This document shows, piece after piece, positions 53,742 to 64,000 of a stretch of DNA of 64,000 bases (the stretch's first letter is position 1; each line of letters begins with the position of its first letter). The stretch spans positions 1 through 64,000 of the forward strand of contig NZ_WMEW01000003.1 of assembly GCF_009856355.1 (NCBI RefSeq), in the 5' to 3' direction. Origin of the DNA: Halobacillus litoralis (GTDB lineage Bacteria > Bacillota > Bacilli > Bacillales > Halobacillaceae). The notes under the pieces are model-generated. The model worked only from the letters and a program-made list of their open reading frames with translations, made no database searches and had not been told where the DNA came from. A program made the position numbers and the translations under genes.

Positions 53742-54506
53742 TTAAAAGGCGATTTTGCTGAGAGCCGAACTGACCGAAGCCATCGTCGGAATGAGGCCCT
53801 TTCCATCACGATTGAGAAATTTTAATGTATTTCTTACCATATCCGGACGGATGCCTGTACAAATCGGTTGAATACCGAGAAGCTTGAGAACACCCGTCAG
53901 TTCATATAATAATTTACCCGCGTGTTCATCCACGTCATACAAGCCCGATACATCGATAATTAAGTAGTGGAGACGGTGCCGGGGGATTTCCTCACAAATC
54001 TGCTGGATCATATGCTCTGTCCTTGTCCGATTGATGGTGCCGATCAGCGGAAGAACGGCCACTCCCTCCTTGAGTGGAACGATGGGAGTCATCACCTTGA
54101 TCAGTTCGCGCTCCGCTTCTTTCTGCGCGGTCATATCACGGAGAATGGATTGAATCGCCTTCGTTTCCTCATATTTGATTGGATGACAGAAGAGTTCCAC
54201 CTCCACAACCGAGCCGTCTCCGCGATACACGGTTGTTTCCACCAGCTCACCGATCCTGCCCTGCTCCTCTCCTTTCTTAATCCGGTCGCGGATAAACGAC
54301 CTGAAGTCTTCTGTAAACACATCGACGACATTCCTTCCAATAATCTGCTCCTTCTCCATTCCAAAAAATTCAGAAGCTGCTTCATTAATATGAAGAATTT
54401 CATGGCTGCAGTGAATGACCGTCGGCTCCATCGAATACTCGGTGATCTCCCTGTGCAGAATTTCCTTCTCTTCATTAAACAGGGCACGCCCTGTCGATTC
54501 CCTCAT
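53742..54506 (-). CDS. PAS-STAS regulatory protein (RsbR-like)
   Basis: A 254-residue soluble protein with a PAS domain (about 20-130; FFGMEKEQIIGRNVVDVFTE, then RGDGSVVEVE) and a C-terminal STAS domain (about 145-250; IIDVSGLYDVDEHAGKLLYE) similar to the RsbR stressosome co-antagonists. I start at ATG 54506, with GGGGAG 8 bases upstream; a GTG at 54515 is too close to it. No kinase or phosphatase partner lies nearby. Its proximity to pel may be coincidental. Confidence 0.82.
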   Translation of the reverse strand: MRESTGRALFNEEKEILHREITEYSMEPTVIHCSHEILHINEAASEFFGMEKEQIIGRNVVDVFTEDFRSFIRDRIKKGEEQGRIGELVETTVYRGDGSVVEVELFCHPIKYEETKAIQSILRDMTAQKEAERELIKVMTPIVPLKEGVAVLPLIGTINRTRTEHMIQQICEEIPRHRLHYLIIDVSGLYDVDEHAGKLLYELTGVLKLLGIQPICTGIRPDMVRNTLKFLNRDGKGLIPTMASVSSALSKIAF

Positions 54507-54515
54507 CCCGCTCAC

Positions 54516-57160
<2,645 letters not shown>

Positions 57161-57187
57161 CCATTAATCATCAACGACCCCGACCCC

Positions 57188-57228
57188 AAAAACCCTGGAA
57201 GCGGCACTGCTGCTTCCAGGGTTTTTTA
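57188..57228 (+). terminator. Terminator of katG
   Basis: AACCCTGGAAGC and complement, followed by six T residues. Confidence 0.92.
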
Positions 57229-57331
57229 TATGCATCCTGAGTCAGGACAGCCGTCCGCACAATTAGTTACACTTCCCGGACGGCAGGGGTTCACCTCATC
57301 TATCGGAATAGTAGTTCTACCATCTACCAAA

Positions 57332-57364
57332 AGAAACCCCGGCGCGAAAAAGCGCCGGGGAAAA
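57332..57364. terminator. Terminator-like GC-rich hairpin
   Basis: CCCCGGCGC/GCGCCGGGG around GAAAAA, with T-rich sequence on the minus strand. No certain gene feeds it; the only candidate is the uncertain minus-strand frame in the 57365-57706 segment. Confidence 0.6.
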
Positions 57365-57706
57365 ATATAAACAACTTAGGTGACCCAACCATGTAAGAAT
57401 CATCCTTGATTCTATACATTTCGATTGATTTTTTAAGACTTCCCCGAAGGACAATTCTACCAGGCATTCGTTTCCTTATCCCATTAATTCCCGTTTTATT
57501 CCAACCCGGAAAGGAGAAAGCAGCAGCTATGGAAGCGGCCAATGTTTCTTTCATCCACTGCCCATACAGCTTCGTAAAGAAACCTTCCCTGTATCCTTCT
57601 GCGGCCGGCTGGATCACAGCCCGGATGTCCATTCTCTCCACAGCTGTGATTTTGTTCGCTCGGAAACGAACCTGTGCAATGGTTGAGCCACCTAAGTCGT
57701 TTATGT
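57365..57706. repeat. 342-base segment bounded by 29-base inverted repeats
   Basis: The two ends (57365-57393 and 57678-57706) are inverted repeats with 24 of 29 bases identical. Inside, the minus strand has an open frame whose downstream part (GTG at 57641 onward) shows plausible codon use, but it lacks a ribosome site and runs through the downstream terminator hairpin. It could be a small transposable element (MITE), a gene remnant or a long-range regulatory stem. Confidence 0.5.
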
Positions 57707-57847
57707 TGGTTCATGATCTTCTTTACATCTTTATTATATCACCAGATTTGGATGTGAACGGTGAAAGTTGTGTCTATTTTGTAAACGTTCACAAGATGAA
57801 TAGATATAGAAGGGAATCTCAACCAGGAATCCAAAGGAGAGAAAACC

Positions 57848-58579
57848 ATGCTGGAATCTGTAGACTTATCCTTGAGCATAGACAAACCGCAGTACAAAAA
57901 GGAACTGAAGGAGACACAGCTGAAGTTACTTCAGCTTCAGCGCCCCATCTACGATCAAAAGTTAGGGGCGGTCATCGTTTTTGAAGGCTGGGACGCTTCC
58001 GGCAAAGGTGGTGCCATCAAGCGGATTACGAGCGGCCTCGATCCGCGCGGCTTCGAGGTCCATGCGATCGGTGCTCCTTCTACAAATGAAAAACGGCACC
58101 ATTACCTAAAAAGGTTCTGGAATAAGCTCCCTCCCTATGGGAAAATAGCCATCTTTGACCGCTCGTGGTATGGACGGGTGCTTGTGGAGCGGGTCGAACA
58201 TTTCGCATCAGGGCAGGAATGGAACCGTGCCTATGATGAAATCAATCAATTTGAACAGCTGCTTTCCCAGGACCGCTATGTGGTAATCAAGATATGGATG
58301 CACATATCAAAAGATGAACAGCTGAGACGATTTCAAGAACGACAATCCGACCCACTGAAAAAATGGAAAATCACTGATGAAGACTGGCGAAACCGGTCCA
58401 AATGGGACATATATGAAGAAGCGGTGGAAGATATGTTCCACTATACTTCTCCTCCTGAATGTCAGTGGCACATTGTCGAAGGGGAAAATAAGCATTTTGC
58501 CCGGGTGAAGACCAATCGGATTATTATCCAGGCCATTGAAAAAAGGTTACAGCACGTCCCTTCTCATCCAAATCCATAA
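57848..58579 (+). CDS. ppk2: Polyphosphate kinase 2 family protein
   Basis: A 243-residue single-domain PPK2. Walker A EGWDASGKGG (about 47-56), the lid motif PPYGKIAIFDRSWYGR with Walker B Asp, and the KFWNK-like acidic/basic pattern are conserved. These enzymes phosphorylate nucleotides (AMP, ADP, GDP) with polyphosphate; the class cannot be fixed by eye. CAAAGGAG precedes the ATG. Convergent with a methyltransferase gene. Confidence 0.92.
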   Translation: MLESVDLSLSIDKPQYKKELKETQLKLLQLQRPIYDQKLGAVIVFEGWDASGKGGAIKRITSGLDPRGFEVHAIGAPSTNEKRHHYLKRFWNKLPPYGKIAIFDRSWYGRVLVERVEHFASGQEWNRAYDEINQFEQLLSQDRYVVIKIWMHISKDEQLRRFQERQSDPLKKWKITDEDWRNRSKWDIYEEAVEDMFHYTSPPECQWHIVEGENKHFARVKTNRIIIQAIEKRLQHVPSHPNP

Positions 58580-58590
58580 GTGAGGATAAT

Positions 58591-58630
58591 AAAAAACAAT
58601 CCCTGATAGAGATGTCAGGGATTGTTCTTT
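58591..58630. terminator. Bidirectional terminator
   Basis: AACAATCCCTGA and complement around an 8-base loop, with A and T runs, between ppk2 and the methyltransferase gene. Confidence 0.9.
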
Positions 58631-58635
58631 CAAGG

Positions 58636-59193
58636 TCATTCCCCTTTTTTCTTCACGATGTACATATGATACGCGGCGTGAAAGGCAGAATAGTCTGTAT
58701 AATCATCACAAAGGATTTCCCAGTCAGAATCCATCTCATTCAGCACGCGCTTCAGATGATCCTCCCTCTCCTCTCCCTGAATCATGAAAGTAGCAAGGAT
58801 GCCGCCGTACCGTAACTCGGATGCGACACGATGGAGCAGCTTTGTTTCTTTTTCCAGGTCCCTTTTATAAAAATGCAGGATGGAATCAAGCAGAACAATG
58901 TCGTGGTCGCGGGATACCGGGTACGCATAAAGATCTCCTGCCACCCCTTTGACGTCCAGCTGCTCATCACGGGCGGAATGGTTCATCTGCTCAAGGCCGA
59001 CTGTTGATATGTCCACCCCTGTCACTGTATAGCCTAACCTTCCTAAACAAAGAGCGTCCCTCCCCTGCCCGCATCCTAAATCCAGCACGTGTCCTTTCGG
59101 TTCATAGGACTCAAAGAACTTGATGAGTCCTGGGTAGGGGTCACCGAAGTATTGCGGTTCTTCATAATAATGGTCGTAGATGGGTTTAGTCAT
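58636..59193 (-). CDS. Class I SAM-dependent methyltransferase
   Basis: A 185-residue cytoplasmic enzyme. Motif I HVLDLGCGQGRDALCL (about 35-50), the following acidic GVDIS, and DIVLLDSILHFY are clear. It resembles the TehB-like small methyltransferases. The substrate cannot be inferred. AGGAGG before the ATG; single gene. Confidence 0.85.
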   Translation of the reverse strand: MTKPIYDHYYEEPQYFGDPYPGLIKFFESYEPKGHVLDLGCGQGRDALCLGRLGYTVTGVDISTVGLEQMNHSARDEQLDVKGVAGDLYAYPVSRDHDIVLLDSILHFYKRDLEKETKLLHRVASELRYGGILATFMIQGEEREDHLKRVLNEMDSDWEILCDDYTDYSAFHAAYHMYIVKKKGE

Positions 59194-59332
59194 TCTTGTC
59201 CTCCTAGATCAGTCATGTCGTTCCTAAATTAATATCCTTTCGTGATTCCTTACTGCAGACATTCCGAATATCTTTAATTACCGGGGCATACAGGTTCGTT
59301 TCTTCTGCCCACATTCTAATCAACATGCGGCT

Positions 59333-60037
59333 TTAAGGTCTAGTGGCAAATAACTTCCTACACCCTTCTTTAAACTCCGGCGCACCTCCATAGGAAGGAT
59401 GACGAATAGGAACGTGTTTCATTCCATACTGATTCAGCTTTTCTTTCGCATATTTCCCAATACAAACTACCTTACTATTGGGTGGACAGTAGTCTAACAA
59501 GCATTTCAAATACTCTACGCCTGCTCGTAATTCATCCGCTCTTGGAGGCCGGTTGGAAAGCAGCCCTTTTTCCTCTTGATAAGGATGGAAGGGAAAGACA
59601 TTCCAAAAAATCACCTTGTAAGCATCGATGTTATTTTCAAGGAGTGTTTTCCATACAATAGAAGCCGTCGGCTCACTAAAACCCTTCTTTCTCCAAGAAT
59701 TTCTGAAGCCTGGATAATCTGATTCTGGATGGCTCGTTCGCTGCCCTGCTTTCCCTCTGAAAACACCCTGATGCCCTATGTCAGGATGAGTACCAGTAAT
59801 GATTCTTTCCGATGTCATTGGAATCCCTGAAAAACGCCCACCCTGATACCCTAATGCTTCTGCTACAAAGATATACTCTGCTGTTGTTTTTCTCTGTTCT
59901 AAATACCTGGTGAGATGTTCGGCCCTTATCAATGGCGCTTCAGGGTGGATATCAAGGTGTTCCGAGTAATCCTTCCATGGGTTAAACACTCCAGCATCCG
60001 TACGGTGTGACTTCATCTCGTCAATGAAATTCAGCAT
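59333..60037 (-). CDS. Uracil-DNA-glycosylase-fold protein
   Basis: A 234-residue protein with UDG-superfamily features: an active-site-like FVAEALGYQGGRFSGIPMTS near residue 60 and an RHPSYGG C-terminal motif corresponding to the DNA-intercalating HPS loop. Base use looks more AT-rich than the flanking genes, so it may be acquired. Start at ATG 60037 with AAGGATGAGG upstream. Base excision repair or a related DNA role is expected, but the typical catalytic Asp/Asn motif was not pinned down. Confidence 0.75.
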   Translation of the reverse strand: MLNFIDEMKSHRTDAGVFNPWKDYSEHLDIHPEAPLIRAEHLTRYLEQRKTTAEYIFVAEALGYQGGRFSGIPMTSERIITGTHPDIGHQGVFRGKAGQRTSHPESDYPGFRNSWRKKGFSEPTASIVWKTLLENNIDAYKVIFWNVFPFHPYQEEKGLLSNRPPRADELRAGVEYLKCLLDYCPPNSKVVCIGKYAKEKLNQYGMKHVPIRHPSYGGAPEFKEGCRKLFATRP

Positions 60038-60239
60038 ACCCTCATCCTTCCTTCTGCTCTTATGACCAGATACCCTCACGAGCTTGTTAACGATTTCAAC
60101 ATAATGGAAGGATTTCCTTTTCTTTTATTGAAAATCGGTCTGTGAAAATAGGCACATCACCTCTGTTCATGGTATGGTGAAGAAAATAGACGCATACCAA
60201 ACACAGCCCCCTTCCCTACCCCCAAAGGAGGAATGCTCC

Positions 60240-60539
60240 GTGGAATATAACCGCGAAGAAGAAGTGATCCGTAACTATCAAAAAGGCGAAAAAATGATGA
60301 TCCTGGTTTTTGCCCAGTGGTGCATCAACCATGATCTCGATCCCATCACCATTTATACAGAAGCCTATCCCCACCAGGAGAAGAATAAAGAGTTGATCGA
60401 AGCGCTGGACCTGACTGTTCCGAAGAAGGAATCCGATCTCATTGATTCAGAAACGATTCTGGAGGTCCTTTCCCTTTATGGAAATGACGACCTTGCTTTT
60501 GTCGTCTCTGATTATATCCACCGTAAAAATCTTGAATAA
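60240..60539 (+). CDS. Acidic protein of unknown function
   Basis: A 99-residue soluble, helical, acidic protein. The GTG at 60240 has AAAGGAGG 8 bases upstream; the longer frame to 60174 includes this site inside it. Not recognised. A good terminator follows, so it is a single-gene unit. Confidence 0.7.
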   Translation: MEYNREEEVIRNYQKGEKMMILVFAQWCINHDLDPITIYTEAYPHQEKNKELIEALDLTVPKKESDLIDSETILEVLSLYGNDDLAFVVSDYIHRKNLE

Positions 60540-60546
60540 TCTTTTC

Positions 60547-60588
60547 AAAAAACGGTACCCTCCCTCTCGGATTCAGGTACCGTTTTTC
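60547..60588. terminator. Terminator
   Basis: AAAACGGTACC and its complement around a 16-base loop, then five T residues. Confidence 0.88.
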
Positions 60589-60761
60589 ATTCCAATGCGG
60601 CTAAATATTAAGTTGATATAAATTCATGAAACATCAGGCCGTGTTCTTCCGTATATCCATAGTAAGAGAATCAAAACGTTTATAAAATATATGGTATTCT
60701 TAAAGTAATATAAAAACTCGAGGAACAAAGATGAGGAAAGACGAAAAGGGGCTGACAATGC

Positions 60762-61616
60762 ATGGACAACCTCTACTCTTCTACGCTGGAGTATTTGGAA
60801 AGAGCATTCATGCCGCATACATCCGAATATCAGCGCTATATCGATTTTCAAACGATGAGAGATATGAAGCAGGTCACCAAAGAGAAACGGCCGGTCTATT
60901 TCGATCTGGAAATCAAAGAGCTGGCGGAAATGAACAGAAGGTACATTCTGGATGGGTTTTGGAACGGCATATTCTTCACCGCCGTCCTTCCAACCTCCAA
61001 TACATTCAAGGGTACGATCGAGTATTACGGCAAGCCGCCGAAAATGCTGATCGGCCGGTTTGAAATGGGCGAGGAAGTCAAAAGCTTCTCCCCTGCGTTC
61101 CTGAAGGAAGAGTTCAAAAGAAAAAAAGTGCTCGGGGACACATTACGGGATTTTTCGGAGATTTTGTTTACCTATTTGAATACGTACGTCAACGATATGG
61201 ATGTATCCATAGAAACTACAACCTTTGAGGATGTTGAAAACCCCATATTTGAGGAATGGGAATTTCCATTTCTCAAAGAGCATCCCGATCTTCAGAAGGA
61301 GTGGGCTTCTCTAAAGGAACGGACAGCAAACCAATTTAAACGCCTGGACGAACTCGACATTGAAGACCAGTACGCTCTCGAGACCATGATGGCCAAAGAT
61401 GTTCCTGACTTCATCGCATCATTCCACCGTTTGTCTGATGAGAATAAGGAAAGCCGAAAGCATGAACTGGTGGAGACGATGTATGATTTAAGTCGGTTCA
61501 TCGAAACGCTGGAACGGAAAGAAGAGGAAAGCTACGCGCAGAACTTCGCCAGAAGCAAAGGGATTATCGCTTCCAAGTACAACAAGGAAGATGAAAACTT
61601 CCTCTCCAGGAAGTGA
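60762..61616 (+). CDS. Helical protein of unknown function upstream of a TelA gene
   Basis: A 284-residue acidic protein without signal peptide. The middle has a beta-rich YFDLEIKELAEMNRRYILDG and FKGTIEYYGKPPKMLIG region, and the second half is helical, with coiled-coil-like stretches. I do not recognise the family. The ribosome site before ATG 60762 is weak. It is followed after 38 bases by a TelA-family gene, with no terminator, so they are probably one operon. Confidence 0.75.
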   Translation: MDNLYSSTLEYLERAFMPHTSEYQRYIDFQTMRDMKQVTKEKRPVYFDLEIKELAEMNRRYILDGFWNGIFFTAVLPTSNTFKGTIEYYGKPPKMLIGRFEMGEEVKSFSPAFLKEEFKRKKVLGDTLRDFSEILFTYLNTYVNDMDVSIETTTFEDVENPIFEEWEFPFLKEHPDLQKEWASLKERTANQFKRLDELDIEDQYALETMMAKDVPDFIASFHRLSDENKESRKHELVETMYDLSRFIETLERKEEESYAQNFARSKGIIASKYNKEDENFLSRK

Positions 61617-61654
61617 TCACTGCTATGACCGAATCACATACAGGAGGTAGGACT

Positions 61655-62776
61655 ATGAGTAACCATTCCACCTATAGGGACAAAGAAGCGGAACTGAACC
61701 ATCAGGACCTGCGGGAAGCTATGACGCTGATTAAAAAAGAAGACCTCGACCGATTGAATGAGGAAGCGGAAACCTATGCCGGACGATTCGATGCCTCAAG
61801 GGATGACTCCCTCTCCGATGTGATGAGAGAACTCGGAGATCTCGGAGAAAAAGAACAGCGTGTCGCCGGGGAAACGATGGAAACGTTGAAGCGTCCGGTC
61901 AACGACCTTATGACCAAGGGTAATAACGACATCCCCCAGTCTTTGCAGGAGCTTGAAACGATCGTATCGGACCTTGATCCGAAGCGTACAGAAGGAAACG
62001 GCGTGCAGCGATTCTTTTATAAACTGAGTAAGAAGAAACCGATTGACCGCTACATGAAGAAGTACGAAACCGTCGACTCGAAAATCGATACCGTCGTCCG
62101 CAGCCTGCTTGCAGGGAAGGACCGTCTTGAAGAAGACAGCGTTGAACTGCAGCTGCTCAAAGAAAACGCCCAAAAGCGGATTTATGACCTGGACAAGCAG
62201 ATTTATCTCGGAAAAAAACTGTTTGAGCTGTTGAAGGAAAAAGAAGCCACAGGTGAATATGACCTTGCATTGATTACCGAGGGCAAAGAGAAAATCATTA
62301 CACGTACGAGAAACATGACACAGATGAAGAGTGTCCTGCATCAAAGTATCTCTTCTGTCGATATCATTAAGAAAAACAATGAAAAGCTGAAGGAATCCAT
62401 CCGCAATGCGGTAACGCTGACGAAAAATATCATTACCGTCTCCGCCTCCATCCAGCTCGCCTTGAGTAATCAGCGGAAAGTGATCGATACCGTGAACGGC
62501 GTAAATAAAGCGACCGAAGACATGCTGCTGTCAAACTCCAGGAATTTGAAGCAGAATGCAGAAGAGACGACACAGATGATGGAGAATCCGGCCATCAGTA
62601 TGGAAGCTCTTCAGGAATCCTTCGATAACGTGTTTGAAGCACTGAAGACGACCGAGCAGTCGTCGGAGAGGATCATTGCTTCGAGTGAACAGTTCATTGA
62701 AGAGATGGACGCCTTGAATGAAAATGTGCGGAAGAAAATTTCACAGACAACCACTCAAAGAGCGCTTCGTGACTGA
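61655..62776 (+). CDS. TelA/YaaN family toxic-anion-resistance protein
   Basis: A 373-residue helical protein of the TelA family. Family segments such as QELETIVSDLDP, KKKPIDRYMKKYETVDSKID and NQRKVIDTVNGVNKATEDML are clear. TelA proteins are linked to tellurite and other toxic anion tolerance and to phage or colicin resistance, but their mechanism is unknown. AGGAGGT precedes ATG 61655. Downstream of an unknown-function partner gene. Confidence 0.87.
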   Translation: MSNHSTYRDKEAELNHQDLREAMTLIKKEDLDRLNEEAETYAGRFDASRDDSLSDVMRELGDLGEKEQRVAGETMETLKRPVNDLMTKGNNDIPQSLQELETIVSDLDPKRTEGNGVQRFFYKLSKKKPIDRYMKKYETVDSKIDTVVRSLLAGKDRLEEDSVELQLLKENAQKRIYDLDKQIYLGKKLFELLKEKEATGEYDLALITEGKEKIITRTRNMTQMKSVLHQSISSVDIIKKNNEKLKESIRNAVTLTKNIITVSASIQLALSNQRKVIDTVNGVNKATEDMLLSNSRNLKQNAEETTQMMENPAISMEALQESFDNVFEALKTTEQSSERIIASSEQFIEEMDALNENVRKKISQTTTQRALRD

Positions 62777-62786
62777 AGCGCTCTTT
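62757..62786 (+). terminator. Terminator of the TelA operon
   Basis: AAAGAGCGCTTC and complement, overlapping the stop codon, then T-rich sequence. Confidence 0.88.
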
Positions 62787-62865
62787 ATTTATGTATGGCA
62801 GTAACCTGAAGTCCAGCACCTCCAAGCAGGACCGGGCGGACCGATGAGTACCTTTCGTTCGTAAG

Positions 62866-62890
62866 CACCTTTTTCTGAAAGGTGTTTTTT
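62866..62890 (+). terminator. Terminator-like hairpin of unassigned transcript
   Basis: CACCTTT/AAGGTG arms followed by six T residues. About 75 bases upstream (62790-62865) contain no gene; a short RNA is possible, but nothing supports a known family. Confidence 0.5.
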
Positions 62891-62917
62891 ATGGGATTCT
62901 TCGTTATGAAAATACAG

Positions 62918-62976
62918 TTGCACATCCAATACTGTATGACATATACTATGAGTAGATAGTGTTTGTCGTACAGTAT
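62918..62976 (+). promoter_or_regulatory. Promoter and operator of the padR operon
   Basis: TTGCAC (62918-62923), 18 bases and TATACT (62942-62947) form the promoter. Two 12-base arms, ATACTGTATGAC (62929-62940) and GTCGTACAGTAT (62965-62976), are inverted repeats with one mismatch and flank the -10. This suggests autoregulation by PadR. Confidence 0.7.
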
Positions 62977-62993
62977 ACAGAGGAGTGAAGATT

Positions 62994-63338
62994 TTGAGTC
63001 AACTACTGAACTCACTGCTGACCGAACAACGGCGAGGAAATTTGACGTTAGCGGTTTTAAGCCAGCTGCGCACCCCGCAATATGGATACTCTCTCGTAAA
63101 ACGATTAGAAGGCTCGGGCATCACCATCGAACAAAGCACGCTTTATCCTCTGCTGCGCCGGCTGGAAAAAAAGGAACTCGTCACGAGCAGCTGGGATACA
63201 TCAGAGTCCCGCCCACGGAAGTATTATGTATTGAGTGATTATGGGGAAAGTATTTTTCAGACCTTGAAGGAAGAATGGAAAAAAGCGACGAACGAATTGT
63301 TCCAACTACTGGAGGAGGAGAACAATGAAATGGATTGA
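62994..63338 (+). CDS. PadR-family transcriptional regulator
   Basis: A 114-residue regulator with the PadR winged helix (LTLAVLSQLRTPQYGYSLVK, then STLYPLLRRLEKKELV). The TTG at 62994 has AGGAG 8 bases upstream. The next gene overlaps its end by 14 bases and encodes a HAAS-domain membrane protein, the usual PadR partner. Upstream inverted repeats fit autoregulation. Confidence 0.9.
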   Translation: MSQLLNSLLTEQRRGNLTLAVLSQLRTPQYGYSLVKRLEGSGITIEQSTLYPLLRRLEKKELVTSSWDTSESRPRKYYVLSDYGESIFQTLKEEWKKATNELFQLLEEENNEMD

Positions 63339-64000
63339 GGTCTACTTACAAGAAGTTGAGCGCCGGCTTCCAGAAAAGAACCGGGAGGACATCCTGCTTG
63401 AGATTCAATCGACCATTCAGGATATGCTTCCAGAGAACCCTTCAGAAACTGACGTCAAGAACGTCCTTCAGGAACTGGGCGACCCTGTAAAGCTTGCCCA
63501 CGGATATAGCGAAAAGCCGTTGCATCTGATTGGTCCTCGTTATTATGATCTTTATATCTCCCTCATCAAATTGATCCTGCCGATTGCGATTACCGTTTCA
63601 TTGATCACTCTACTCGCTGAAAATATCATCGGGAACGTTGAGGAAACGAGCTTGATTGGGATGATTCTCTCCATACTTGGTAAAGGTCTATGGCTGATCC
63701 TTTCCGTCGGCATGCAGGTCTTTTTCTGGATCACGGTCATATTCGCCCTGATCGAGCGTGTGGATTTCAGCGCCGAATATGAAGAATCGACGCCCTCGCG
63801 TAAAGCATGGACACCGGAAAAGCTGAGAAAAGTCTCTCACACCCCGAGGAAACGTGCGATACCTCAATGGGAAGTTTATGGGGCGATTATATGGACAGCG
63901 ATCTGGGCCACTGTCTATTTCCACGCCGACCAATTGTTAGGGATCTATGAAAATCAGGGAGAAGGAATGAGCTTCATCACCCCGGCTTTGAACCAGGATG
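63325..64000 (+). CDS. HAAS-domain membrane protein, truncated by window end
   Basis: At least 225 residues visible; the reading frame continues past the end of the window. The N-terminal 60 residues (MKWIEVYLQEVERRLP, ILLEIQSTIQDML) form the HAAS domain, followed by membrane spans (about 78-100, 112-138, 180-198). ATG 63325 has GGAGGAG upstream and overlaps padR. PadR-HAAS pairs occur widely in Firmicutes and probably sense envelope or antibiotic signals; the role here is not shown. Confidence 0.85.
   Translation, partial: MKWIEVYLQEVERRLPEKNREDILLEIQSTIQDMLPENPSETDVKNVLQELGDPVKLAHGYSEKPLHLIGPRYYDLYISLIKLILPIAITVSLITLLAENIIGNVEETSLIGMILSILGKGLWLILSVGMQVFFWITVIFALIERVDFSAEYEESTPSRKAWTPEKLRKVSHTPRKRAIPQWEVYGAIIWTAIWATVYFHADQLLGIYENQGEGMSFITPALNQD

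Larger units (their letters stand above)
57161..57847. other. 690-base region between katG and ppk2
   Basis: Holds the katG terminator, a second GC-rich hairpin and the inverted-repeat segment. The frames of about 60-190 codons on either strand have no good ribosome site. Just before the ppk2 gene is an AT-rich stretch with promoter-like sequence. Confidence 0.5.

Noticed and set aside
57324..57641. A 105-codon minus-strand frame within the inverted-repeat segment
   Set aside because: Part of it looks coding, but there is no ribosome site and its end runs through a GC-rich terminator hairpin; not called as a gene.
62790..62865. Possible small RNA or riboswitch between the TelA and PadR operons
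   Set aside because: A hairpin with T-run follows, but I could not match any known RNA family or find a promoter.

Overview
The window comes from a spore-forming, low-to-mid GC Bacillaceae chromosome, most likely a moderately halophilic genus close to Halobacillus. That assignment is inference. It rests on strong AGGAGG-type ribosome binding sites, frequent GTG and TTG starts, Bacillus-type gene pairs (ywqM/ywqN, tcyABC, yuiD, yjcL), candidate spore-protein genes, a betaine/choline-type BCCT transporter, a CPA1 Na+/H+ antiporter and acidic proteins. I see no rRNA, tRNA, CRISPR array, prophage or intact insertion sequence.

Layout. 0-6 kb: ywqM/ywqN, a guanine-type riboswitch with its purine permease, a membrane-anchored Xre regulator and a SurA/PrsA-like lipoprotein without a parvulin domain. 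6-12.2 kb: an orphan Z1-type SF2 ATPase, a YkvA protein, and a two-gene operon of an ATP-grasp ligase and a large protein with a papain-like Cys/His/Asn arrangement. 12.2-17.4 kb: Eis-like acetyltransferase, a DDAH-like hydrolase coupled to a DUF2817 zinc peptidase, and a marR-pirin pair. 17.5-20.2 kb: DUF4247 lipoprotein, DUF350 protein and a membrane-fused spermidine-synthase-like enzyme. 20.2-26 kb: a class D-like sortase with a cell-wall alkaline phosphatase carrying an LANTA sorting signal behind a four-repeat Pho box, a ferritin-like/cupin fusion and SelO. 26-38 kb: cystine ABC transporter, Na+/H+ antiporter, YuiD, DUF3231, sugar porter, BCCT transporter, YjcL, and a Fur-box-controlled flavodoxin operon. 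38-44 kb: UvrD-like helicase, small spore-type protein, LysM-GH18 hydrolase, DUF4317. 44.5-53.6 kb: a complete Gram-positive Pel exopolysaccharide locus (pelD, pelE, deacetylase, pelF, pelG) with a divergent stand-alone secreted hydrolase and galE. 53.7-64 kb: PAS-STAS protein, katG, PPK2, a methyltransferase, a UDG-like protein, a TelA-family operon and a PadR/HAAS pair cut by the window end.

The most unusual feature is a family of four related intergenic repeats (working label TAR, copies A-D, about 350-530 bp). All four lie between convergent genes and directly beside Rho-independent terminators. In copies A and D the host terminator hairpin is present twice, once on each side of the element, which looks like a long target duplication that preserves termination. 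The copies share a conserved hairpin with one compensatory base-pair change, and copies B and C look like internal deletion derivatives.

How the genes work together. PelD carries an RxxD motif for c-di-GMP control, PelF and PelG should polymerise and export the polymer, the deacetylase and separate hydrolase modify it, and GalE could supply UDP-Gal/GalNAc. The phosphatase-sortase pair would be induced by phosphate starvation and anchored to the wall. Osmotic and sodium genes sit among ordinary metabolism, consistent with a salty habitat.
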